Assembly: GCA_023450835.1 (NCBI GenBank)
Contig: JAEXGM010000162.1
Span: 1 to 5,019, forward strand
DNA length: 5,019 nt
Source: Bacillota bacterium
Lineage (GTDB): Bacteria; Bacillota; Clostridia; Lachnospirales; Lachnospiraceae
Direction of reading: 5' to 3'
Part shown: positions 1 through 4,866 of the stretch, in pieces
Position numbering within the stretch: position 1 is the stretch's first letter
Layout: every line of letters starts with the position of its first letter
Position numbers and translations under genes: made by a program
The notes under the pieces: generated by a model
Database searches by the model: none
The model's input: only the letters and a program-made list of their open reading frames with translations
What the model was told of the DNA's origin: nothing

Positions 1-65
1 GAATCGTAAATCTTCATTACAATCATCCTCTCAATAAATTCCTTAATATTATAATTGTAACTCAT
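1..65 (-). CDS. Partial unidentified gene, 5' end only, leaving the left edge
   Basis: Reading leftward from an ATG at 65-63, 21 complete codons stay open to the window edge and begin MSYNYNIKEFIERMIVMK. The start is supported by an AGGGG Shine-Dalgarno at 76-72, six bases from the ATG, and by an extended -10 promoter further upstream. The product cannot be identified from so few residues; the visible part is polar, then amphipathic, and shows no signal peptide. The gene is divergent from the kinase, with 136 bases between the two start codons, so it may be a functional partner of the kinase, but that is inference. An open stretch this short could also be chance; the initiation signals are the main reason for the call. 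Confidence 0.45.
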   Translation of the reverse strand, partial: MSYNYNIKEFIERMIVMKIYD

Positions 66-79
66 TGTTAACCCCTAAG

Positions 80-88
80 ATTATAACA
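80..88 (-). promoter_or_regulatory. Extended -10 promoter for the leftward gene
   Basis: On the minus strand the bases TGTTATAAT form a perfect extended -10 (TGn followed by TATAAT). The matching -35 position (GTGCAA at 108-103) is poor, which is usual for extended -10 promoters. Transcription would start near 73 and overlap the Shine-Dalgarno at 76-72, giving a very short leader. Either the real start site lies a few bases upstream or the promoter call is slightly off. Confidence 0.4.
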
Positions 89-140
89 CATAATTTCTTG
101 AGTTGCACATAGTTTTTATAGCCTGGGGAATGCTTTTTTC

Positions 141-169
141 TTGCTGAAAAATGGGAGAGGGTGTATAAT
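141..169 (+). promoter_or_regulatory. Sigma-A type promoter of the kinase gene
   Basis: TTGCTG at 141-146 and a perfect TATAAT at 164-169 are separated by exactly 17 bases. Transcription would begin near 176, which leaves about 26 bases of leader before the ATG at 202 but only about 11 before the ATG at 187. The promoter therefore favours the downstream start of the kinase. Confidence 0.55.
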
Positions 170-189
170 TATGGAAATAAATAAGGATG

Positions 190-195
190 AGAGGA
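190..195 (+). promoter_or_regulatory. Shine-Dalgarno that decides the kinase start
   Basis: AGAGGA lies six bases before the ATG at 202. The alternative in-frame ATG at 187 has only AAGG directly abutting it, too close to work well. The motif lies inside the longer reading frame, so the longer form would encode five extra residues (MRGLY) through its own ribosome binding site. Confidence 0.7.
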
Positions 196-201
196 TTGTA
201 T

Positions 202-1458
202 ATGAAATATACACTAGGAAAGATTATTGGTGATAAGGGCGGTTACGGAAATGTTTTTGAGTGCAAATCAGAGTTAGGGCAAATCTATGCAGTTAAATTT
301 TTAAAAGAAGATACAGAAGAAGAAATTGTATTGCGATTTCAAAAAGAAGTAAGACTAACAAATAGGCTCAATCATCCTAATATTATAAAGATTATCTCTT
401 ATAGTGTTGATAAAGATCGCAGATTTTATATTATGCCCAGATATAAATGTAGTTTAGCAAGTGTAATTTCGGAAATTTACAATGATTATGATAGGCAATA
501 TAAGGTGTTAAGTGAAATACTCAATGGCTTAATTTATCTACATAGCGAAGGTGTTATACACCGTGATCTAAAGCCTCAAAATATTCTCTATAATTCCGAT
601 ACTGATATTGTATTAAATGATCTAGGTTTTGGGCGTCAGGTAAATTCTGATTCAGAAAGGTTGACTAGTTATGGTGAAGTATTTGGTACTCCTAGATATA
701 TGTCACCAGAACAACGTCGCAATGCTGAAAATGTTGATGATAGAACTGATATCTATGCACTCGGTAAGATAATAGAAGATATCGTCACTAATTTTAATGA
801 ATATCCGATTCAAGAAGTACAGTTACAATACGTAATTAATAAATGTACTGTAGATAATAAGGATCGAAGAATATCTTCGGTAATTGAGCTTAAAAGCATA
901 GTGGATATTGTATACAAACAATTATTAAAGATAAGTTCAGATAACGAAATTGATAATCTGCTGGCGCAAATGCAGCTTGGAGGAATAACGGATTCTAATC
1001 TTATAAAATTGGGGTTATCGTTAATATCAGCTAATGATGGAGATAAAACAGAGGATTTCTTTCTTTCATTAAGCGAAGAAAATTATAAAAAAATAGAAGA
1101 AGATAACCTTGAAATTTCACAGAAGTTAATAGGTATTCTTAAAAATTATTATGTTAGACAATGGTGGGGGTTTGGATATACAGATACTATAGGAGAATTG
1201 TGCAAAAAAATATATAACTGGTCTGCGGATGCTGAAATTAAGGCATCTCTTCTATATACGATTATGAGTATTGGCATAGACCATAATAGATTTTATGTCA
1301 TGGGTATAGCCAGAACGCTTATTAAGGACTTAAGTGTAAATCCAGCAGAAGCAATTGAATTAGCGAGTCTATTAAAAGAAAAGCGAGTAAGACTTTCGTA
1401 TTTGGATATAAGTATAAGTGAATTACCAGAAGCAATAAAAGAATATTATGAAAAGTAA
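202..1458 (+). CDS. Cytoplasmic Hanks-type Ser/Thr protein kinase with unknown C-terminal domain
   Basis: A 418-residue eukaryotic-like kinase that should phosphorylate Ser/Thr on partner proteins using ATP. Kinase landmarks, numbered from the ATG at 202, are the glycine loop KGGYGNV (12-18; the first glycine of the classic motif is Asp11), the ATP-anchoring Lys32 in YAVKFLK, the helix-C Glu49, the catalytic loop HRDLKPQN (120-127, Asp122), the metal-binding DLG (Asp140, Leu replacing Phe of DFG), GTPRYMSPEQ (162-171) and DIYALG (183-188). All essential residues are present, so it looks active. The kinase fold ends near residue 235. The remaining residues (about 245-418) are predicted mostly helical, include HNRFYVM (361-367), and match no domain I can name. 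There is no transmembrane segment and no PASTA repeat, so this is not the housekeeping PrkC/Stk1 kinase. It is monocistronic, behind its own promoter, and divergent from the gene at the left edge. Confidence 0.93.
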   Translation: MKYTLGKIIGDKGGYGNVFECKSELGQIYAVKFLKEDTEEEIVLRFQKEVRLTNRLNHPNIIKIISYSVDKDRRFYIMPRYKCSLASVISEIYNDYDRQYKVLSEILNGLIYLHSEGVIHRDLKPQNILYNSDTDIVLNDLGFGRQVNSDSERLTSYGEVFGTPRYMSPEQRRNAENVDDRTDIYALGKIIEDIVTNFNEYPIQEVQLQYVINKCTVDNKDRRISSVIELKSIVDIVYKQLLKISSDNEIDNLLAQMQLGGITDSNLIKLGLSLISANDGDKTEDFFLSLSEENYKKIEEDNLEISQKLIGILKNYYVRQWWGFGYTDTIGELCKKIYNWSADAEIKASLLYTIMSIGIDHNRFYVMGIARTLIKDLSVNPAEAIELASLLKEKRVRLSYLDISISELPEAIKEYYEK

Positions 1459-1480
1459 AGAAAGAAATTATTTCTATATC

Positions 1481-1502
1481 ATGATACTAAAATGATACTA
1501 AA
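1481..1502 (+). repeat. Two tandem copies of an 11-bp repeat
   Basis: ATGATACTAAA occurs at 1481-1491 and again, perfectly, at 1492-1502, about 20 bases after the kinase stop codon. Short direct repeats like this next to a long inverted repeat can be recombinase binding sites or the remains of an integrase gene's 3' end. That reading is inference; what the sequence shows is the exact duplication. Confidence 0.8.
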
Positions 1503-1539
1503 AAATGAACAAAAATAAAAAATCATCAAAAAATACAAA

Positions 1540-1592
1540 AAGAAAACGCTTAGTTTCTTGGTTTTATAAACCTTGAATTTAAGCGTTTTCTT
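1540..1592. terminator. 53-bp inverted repeat, possible terminator or element end
   Basis: AAGAAAACGCTTA (1540-1552) pairs perfectly with TAAGCGTTTTCTT (1580-1592). Inside the loop a second hairpin, GGTTT-TAT-AAACC (1560-1572), stacks on the axis. On the plus strand it could end kinase transcripts, but the U-run is part of the stem and GCG follows. On the minus strand the stem is followed by a good T-tract (TTTTTGTATTTTTT), although no minus-strand gene feeds it. It may be a bidirectional terminator, or it may have arrived with a mobile element. Confidence 0.5.
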
Positions 1593-1820
1593 GCGTATAA
1601 TAGGGTGGGAGTAGAAAGTGTTTTTATTCACTATCCATTTACTAATATAGAATAAAAGTGTGTTCACTTTGTGAAGAGATTCTGAACAATGTATAAATAA
1701 TAGAAAATCAAATTTTATAAATTGAAACTTTGATTTATAAAACAGCTAAGAACAAAAAAACTTACTTTTTTTAAAATTTGCGGAAAAATAATTGAGAGGA
1801 ACGATATGACCTTAATTATA

Positions 1821-1849
1821 TTGAAATATGGCTATTTTTAATTTATTAT
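1821..1849 (+). promoter_or_regulatory. Promoter of the LytTR-DUF3021 operon
   Basis: TTGAAA (1821-1826) and TATTAT (1844-1849) are 17 bases apart, and each hexamer differs from consensus at one position. A start near 1856 would leave a leader of about 92 bases before the regulator's ATG. LytTR regulators of this kind often control their own promoter, so binding repeats would be expected nearby; I could not identify a convincing pair. Confidence 0.5.
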
Positions 1850-1947
1850 ATAACTAAAACAGAAGTAATTATGAACTATACAAATCTGGCAGGACAAGGG
1901 TTTGGTAATCAATCTTTACTATAAAATAAACAAGAAGGTATCGTGGA

Positions 1948-2391
1948 ATGAAAATTACAATAGACACCATTGGAAAAGAGCAGGAGGAAGAAATACTCAT
2001 CCGGTGCCATGAAGTAACAGACGAGATTGTAGCCTATATAAATAGCTTTAAAAAGCAGGAAAAAGAATTGATAGGATACATACAAAATGATATCCATCGC
2101 TTATTCTTTAGTGATGTGTATTATTTTGAAGCGGTTGAGAATAAGGTTTTTATCTATTGCGAGAATAGGGTCTATGAATCGAAGCAAAAGCTATATGAGC
2201 TTGAACAATTGTATGAGAATCGCCGTTTCTTCCGCTGTTCTAAATCCACTATCTTGAATATTGAAAAGATCACCTTGGTTCGGCCATCAATCAGTGGCAG
2301 ATTTGAAGCAATTCTTGACAATAAAGAAAAAGTGATTATATCAAGACAATATGTACCACAGTTAAAAAGTAAGATTGGGTTGGGAGGCTGA
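1948..2391 (+). CDS. Stand-alone LytTR-family DNA-binding transcriptional regulator
   Basis: A 147-residue regulator made of a short N-terminal part (1-42) and a LytTR DNA-binding domain (about 45-142). Family features visible are the first strands DVYYFEAVENKVFIYCE (56-72), the linker helix KQKLYELEQLY (79-89), the conserved block RRFFRCSKSTILNIEKI (92-108), and the last strand and helix KVIISRQYVPQLKSKI (128-143). There is no response-regulator receiver domain, so it is not driven by a histidine kinase in the usual way. Its activity is probably set by the membrane protein encoded four bases downstream, as known for HdrR and BrsR of Streptococcus mutans. The start at 1948 has AAGG at 1935-1938, nine bases away. 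LytTR proteins typically bind pairs of short direct repeats and often activate their own operon; autoregulation here is inferred. I give no gene symbol because the target is unknown. Confidence 0.92.
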   Translation: MKITIDTIGKEQEEEILIRCHEVTDEIVAYINSFKKQEKELIGYIQNDIHRLFFSDVYYFEAVENKVFIYCENRVYESKQKLYELEQLYENRRFFRCSKSTILNIEKITLVRPSISGRFEAILDNKEKVIISRQYVPQLKSKIGLGG

Positions 2392-2395
2392 TAAT

Positions 2396-2818
2396 ATGAA
2401 TGAATCAAATTTATTTAGTAAAATGCTCCGGAATTATTTTATCATTTTTTCAGTTATTATATTATTAACAGCAGTTCTTAATCCAACGCATGCTTTTACC
2501 TTCAGAATAATTATCTTGGCGGCTTTATTTGCCCTTGCAGGGGATCTTACCAATCTTGTATATTATTCAAAAAAGGAATTATCTCACAAAAGCAGATATA
2601 TTCGTAAGGTAATACATTTTCTTCTGCTGGAAGTTGTAATCGTTACCTTAGGCAATATCATGGGACAGGTATCAGGAGTGAAGCAAAGCGCCATATTAGC
2701 GCTAGAGGTTTTAGTGATTTGCATGCTAGTCTTATTAATTACCTGGTTGATTGATCGTAAAACAGCGAAGGATATTAATAAACAATTAGAAAACATGAGA
2801 ACCAAAAGAAAAGAATAG
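2396..2818 (+). CDS. DUF3021 family four-helix membrane protein, likely LytTR partner
   Basis: A 140-residue integral membrane protein with four hydrophobic helices at about 12-29, 35-56, 72-90 and 97-119, and a highly charged cytoplasmic tail (RKTAKDINKQLENMRTKRKE, 121-140). Size, topology and position directly after a stand-alone LytTR gene match DUF3021 proteins. By analogy with HdrM and BrsM it should sit in the cytoplasmic membrane and hold the LytTR regulator in check until a signal, not known here, releases it. The ATG at 2396 was chosen because GGGAGG (2382-2387) lies eight bases upstream. An earlier TTG at 2375 is in frame but lies inside the preceding gene and has no ribosome binding site. 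Only four bases separate it from the LytTR stop codon, so the two are almost certainly co-transcribed and translationally coupled. Confidence 0.85.
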   Translation: MNESNLFSKMLRNYFIIFSVIILLTAVLNPTHAFTFRIIILAALFALAGDLTNLVYYSKKELSHKSRYIRKVIHFLLLEVVIVTLGNIMGQVSGVKQSAILALEVLVICMLVLLITWLIDRKTAKDINKQLENMRTKRKE

Positions 2819-2832
2819 CGTAATATATATCT

Positions 2833-2863
2833 GCGGTAAGTTTTCAACTTACCGCTATTTTTA
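2833..2863 (+). terminator. Rho-independent terminator after the DUF3021 gene
   Basis: GCGGTAAGTT (2833-2842) and AACTTACCGC (2846-2855) form a perfect 10-bp stem with a three-base loop, followed by TATTTTTAT. It begins 14 bases after the DUF3021 stop codon and ends the two-gene operon, separating it from the hydrolase gene. Confidence 0.9.
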
Positions 2864-2969
2864 TACAGCTTAACAGCACGTAGTATCAACATGTTTCTCC
2901 CTATATTTACTTCTAGTTTTTGTTATGTTACCTTATGCGTATTAAAAAAGATTAGATGAGGAGATAATT

Positions 2970-4319
2970 ATGACAAGTATAATATTTTTGTTATTTGTAG
3001 TGTTTGAAATCGCATTTACGAGTTATTGTCTATTTACAAAATCCATAAACGGCAAATTAAAAAGCTATGTACGCCTAATTGCCTTTATAATTTTTCTAAT
3101 CCTTTGTATGCTGAAGGTGATTGAGTGGAGTATGCGATGGTATCTGCTTGGTGTTTTATTATTGTTCTTAGCTGGAAAGGGTGTCTATGTTCTAACTTCA
3201 ACGAAGATAAACATAAAGCAATTTTGTCCAAGGAAGGTGATTCGAAAAGCAATTGCAATGATCGTGCTTTTCGCCTTTGTACTTATTCCGGCTTTTCTGT
3301 TTCCGCAACATAAGCCTTTACAGCCTACTGGAACATTTCAAGTTGCCACAGCTAAATTCACTTTTACGAGCGACACTATTACAGATTATTTTACCGGTGG
3401 TAAAAGGCAGGTGAATGTCGGCTTTTGGTATCCTAAGGATATCGATGAAAAATGTCCGCTGCTTATATTCTCTCATGGTGCATTTGGGATAAAAAATAGT
3501 AATTTTTCTGCTTTTGAGGATTTAGCCAGTCATGGTTATGTGGTTTGCTCAATTGATCATCCGGGGCACTCTTTTTATACTGTGTCAACAGATGGTAAAA
3601 GAACAATTGTTGATAAAGCATATATGAGTGAAGTTATAAACTCCAATAGGAAAGCTTACTATACCAATGCTGAAGAATATGAATTAATAAAGAAATGGAT
3701 GAAAATACGTACGGAGGATATTAATCTGACCATTGATAGCATAATACGGAATGCAAAAGAAGCAAATACGTTCAATAATACACAAGTCCAGAATGATGAT
3801 ATCAGTAAGCTGTATCGTAGTATAGATTATGATAAAATAGGTATATTTGGACATTCCATGGGTGCAGCTGCAAGTGTGCAAATAGGAAGAGAGCGTAACG
3901 ATGTAAGCGCTGTTATTAATATAGATGGGCCATATTTTAGTGAGATGACCTATGATGCTAATCTGGATGAATTTGTTGCGACCAGGGAACAGTATAACAC
4001 ACCAATTCTCAATATTTACTCAGATCAGGTATGGGTACAGTTAAAGGATGGCACTGATACTGGCGTCTATGCAGGCAATAAAATATCCAACCAAATATGC
4101 AAGGAAAGTTATGATGTGTATCTGAAGGGCACGAAACATTTGACTCTCACAGATTTATCCTTAAGCTCCCCTTTTCTAGCTTCCTTGTTAAACGGAGAAG
4201 CCTCTAAGGTTGATGCAAAAAGGTCTATTGAGCTTGAAGATAGAATTATATTAGAGTTTTTTAATGCCACATTAAAAGGAGAAGGAGACTTTACTGCAGC
4301 GGGAGTATATGAGCAGTAG
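2970..4319 (+). CDS. Membrane-anchored alpha/beta hydrolase, PAF-acetylhydrolase-like
   Basis: A 449-residue protein with two parts. The N-terminal 112 residues carry four hydrophobic helices (about 2-22, 33-51, 57-75 and 93-112). The rest is an alpha/beta-hydrolase domain resembling plasma and type II PAF acetylhydrolases. Visible are the oxyanion-hole motif FSHG (167-170), DHPGHS (196-201), the nucleophile elbow GHSMG (294-298, Ser296), Asp319 in VINIDG and His390 in KGTKHLTLTD, a complete catalytic triad. The Ser-to-Asp spacing of 23 equals that of human plasma PAF-AH (Ser273, Asp296). It probably cleaves an ester, perhaps a short or oxidised acyl chain on a lipid; the substrate cannot be read from sequence. 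The helical anchor suggests work at the membrane, and an even number of helices would place the domain on the same side as the N-terminus. The start at 2970 has GAGGAG (2958-2963) six bases upstream. A terminator precedes the gene, yet I see no strong promoter in 2864-2969. Confidence 0.88.
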   Translation: MTSIIFLLFVVFEIAFTSYCLFTKSINGKLKSYVRLIAFIIFLILCMLKVIEWSMRWYLLGVLLLFLAGKGVYVLTSTKINIKQFCPRKVIRKAIAMIVLFAFVLIPAFLFPQHKPLQPTGTFQVATAKFTFTSDTITDYFTGGKRQVNVGFWYPKDIDEKCPLLIFSHGAFGIKNSNFSAFEDLASHGYVVCSIDHPGHSFYTVSTDGKRTIVDKAYMSEVINSNRKAYYTNAEEYELIKKWMKIRTEDINLTIDSIIRNAKEANTFNNTQVQNDDISKLYRSIDYDKIGIFGHSMGAAASVQIGRERNDVSAVINIDGPYFSEMTYDANLDEFVATREQYNTPILNIYSDQVWVQLKDGTDTGVYAGNKISNQICKESYDVYLKGTKHLTLTDLSLSSPFLASLLNGEASKVDAKRSIELEDRIILEFFNATLKGEGDFTAAGVYEQ

Positions 4320-4354
4320 TTTTTCTGTCCTTTATAGTGGCAAAGCATCCAGAC

Positions 4355-4529
4355 CTAATACTTCGCAAACATAAGAGTTTTTAAAAATGTGCTACCGGCC
4401 ATAGTTCCAAAAGTTATAGAGATACCAAAGGAGAGACAATGTAGTGTATCCTTTAATCAAGAACTATGTGCCAACTGCCAGTATAAAAGCCAATGGAAAC
4501 CCAACATATAAAAATGCCGCTAAATTCAT
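4355..4529 (-). pseudogene. Probable decayed gene for a small membrane protein
   Basis: Reading leftward from the ATG at 4529-4527, the frame gives a hydrophobic stretch (MNLAAFLYVGFPLAFILAVG), then a TAG where a tryptophan (TGG) would fit, then FLIKGYTT. Shifting one frame continues as LSFGISITFGTMAG, then STFLKTLMFAKY and a TAG at 4357-4355. Joined, this is a plausible protein of roughly 57 residues with two membrane-like segments, broken by one nonsense change and one single-base shift. The open stretch extends upstream of the ATG for only eight further codons, to a TGA. AGAGG precedes the ATG but with only two bases of spacing. I do not recognise the family. The case rests on the protein-like character of both halves, and chance cannot be excluded. 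Confidence 0.35.
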
Positions 4530-4592
4530 CACCTCTTTGAAGGTCTCTAATCATGCTAAATTTCAGAGATATTGAAAGAGGGTGAATTTAGC
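4519..4592. repeat. 74-bp imperfect inverted repeat (large hairpin)
   Basis: The left arm at 4519-4538 (GCTAAATTCA, then TCA, then CCTCTTT) pairs with the right arm at 4575-4592, whose reverse complement is GCTAAATTCA, C, CCTCTTT, so only a small internal bulge interrupts it. An inner pair TCTCT (4544-4548) and AGAGA (4565-4569) extends the stem. The loop holds a third near-copy of the arm start, GCTAAATTT (4555-4563). On the minus strand the inner end of the structure covers the AGAGG and ATG of the decayed gene. No T-tract follows, so it is not an obvious terminator. Confidence 0.7.
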
Positions 4593-4831
4593 AATTAAGT
4601 AAGACTTCAAAATGGTGTAGAACATTTCACTTAAATATCCGAAAGAATTATCTGTGTTTTAACCCCGGCATCTTATAATAATGTTAATGATGAGAAAAAC
4701 AGGATTTTGTGAGATGACCTGTGATATGCTCAAAGGCTTATATTCTCTGGCAATGAAGAAGGAAGAGTTAATCAGAATACAGCCATCTTTTATAATGTTA
4801 CAAGATATTAATAAAAAATACAAAAAAGTTG

Positions 4832-4860
4832 TTGACGTGTTTATAATAATATGATATGAT
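4832..4860 (+). promoter_or_regulatory. Ribosomal RNA operon promoter
   Basis: TTGACG (4832-4837) and TATGAT (4855-4860) are separated by 17 bases, with a TG extension (TGA, 4852-4854) just before the -10 and an A-rich tract upstream that could act as an UP element. G4867 is well placed as first base; Firmicute rRNA promoters commonly start with G and respond to the GTP level, so growth-rate control by GTP is likely, though inferred. The leader that follows has features typical of rRNA operons. Confidence 0.8.
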
Positions 4861-4866
4861 ATAAAA

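Larger units (their letters stand above)
1459..1820. other. AT-rich gene-poor spacer with repeats
   Basis: Nothing here reads as a convincing gene. Besides the tandem and inverted repeats listed separately, it holds a small hairpin AAAGTG-TGTT-CACTTT (1655-1670), an 8-bp inverted pair TTTTATTC/GAATAAAA (1622-1629 and 1650-1657) and an AT-only style pair AAATCAAA/TTTGATTT (1705-1712 and 1729-1736). An 11-codon frame at 1806-1841 has a decent Shine-Dalgarno (GAGAGGA, 1794-1800) but lies upstream of, and partly within, the predicted promoter of the next operon. It is therefore not a leader peptide of that transcript. Confidence 0.6.
4320..4831. other. Spacer without an intact gene between hydrolase and rRNA operon
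   Basis: About 510 bases with no gene I can support as intact. It contains a probable degraded minus-strand gene (4355-4529) and a large imperfect hairpin (4519-4592), both listed separately. No clear terminator follows the hydrolase gene. A 57-codon plus-strand frame (4681-4854) has a protein-like mix of residues but no ribosome binding site, and it ends inside the rRNA promoter, so I do not call it a gene. The last 30 bases (about 4804-4830) are A-rich and may act as an UP element for the rRNA promoter. Confidence 0.6.

Noticed and set aside
187..201. Kinase start at the upstream ATG (187)
   Set aside because: The well-spaced Shine-Dalgarno AGAGGA serves the ATG at 202, and the predicted transcription start leaves almost no leader for 187.
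1479..1667. 62-codon minus-strand frame in the spacer after the kinase
   Set aside because: It starts with GTG without a ribosome binding site, reads through both arms of the inverted repeat, and is made largely of Phe, Tyr, Lys and Ile as expected from AT-rich noise.
1705..1736. AAATCAAA/TTTGATTT inverted pair as a terminator or operator
   Set aside because: Eight AT-rich pairs with a 16-base loop are expected by chance in such AT-rich DNA.
1909..2097. 62-codon minus-strand frame across the LytTR start
   Set aside because: It lies mostly opposite the well-supported LytTR gene and has no initiation signals.
2584..2892. 102-codon minus-strand frame
   Set aside because: It is antisense to the DUF3021 gene and runs through its terminator hairpin.
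3125..3313. 62-codon plus-strand frame inside the hydrolase gene
   Set aside because: It is out of frame within a coding region that has continuous domain evidence and has no ribosome binding site.
3684..3881. 65-codon minus-strand frame inside the hydrolase gene
   Set aside because: Antisense shadow of the hydrolase catalytic region, with no initiation signals.
4109..4348. 79-codon minus-strand frame opposite the hydrolase 3' end
   Set aside because: Antisense shadow of a region carrying the catalytic histidine; no start signals.
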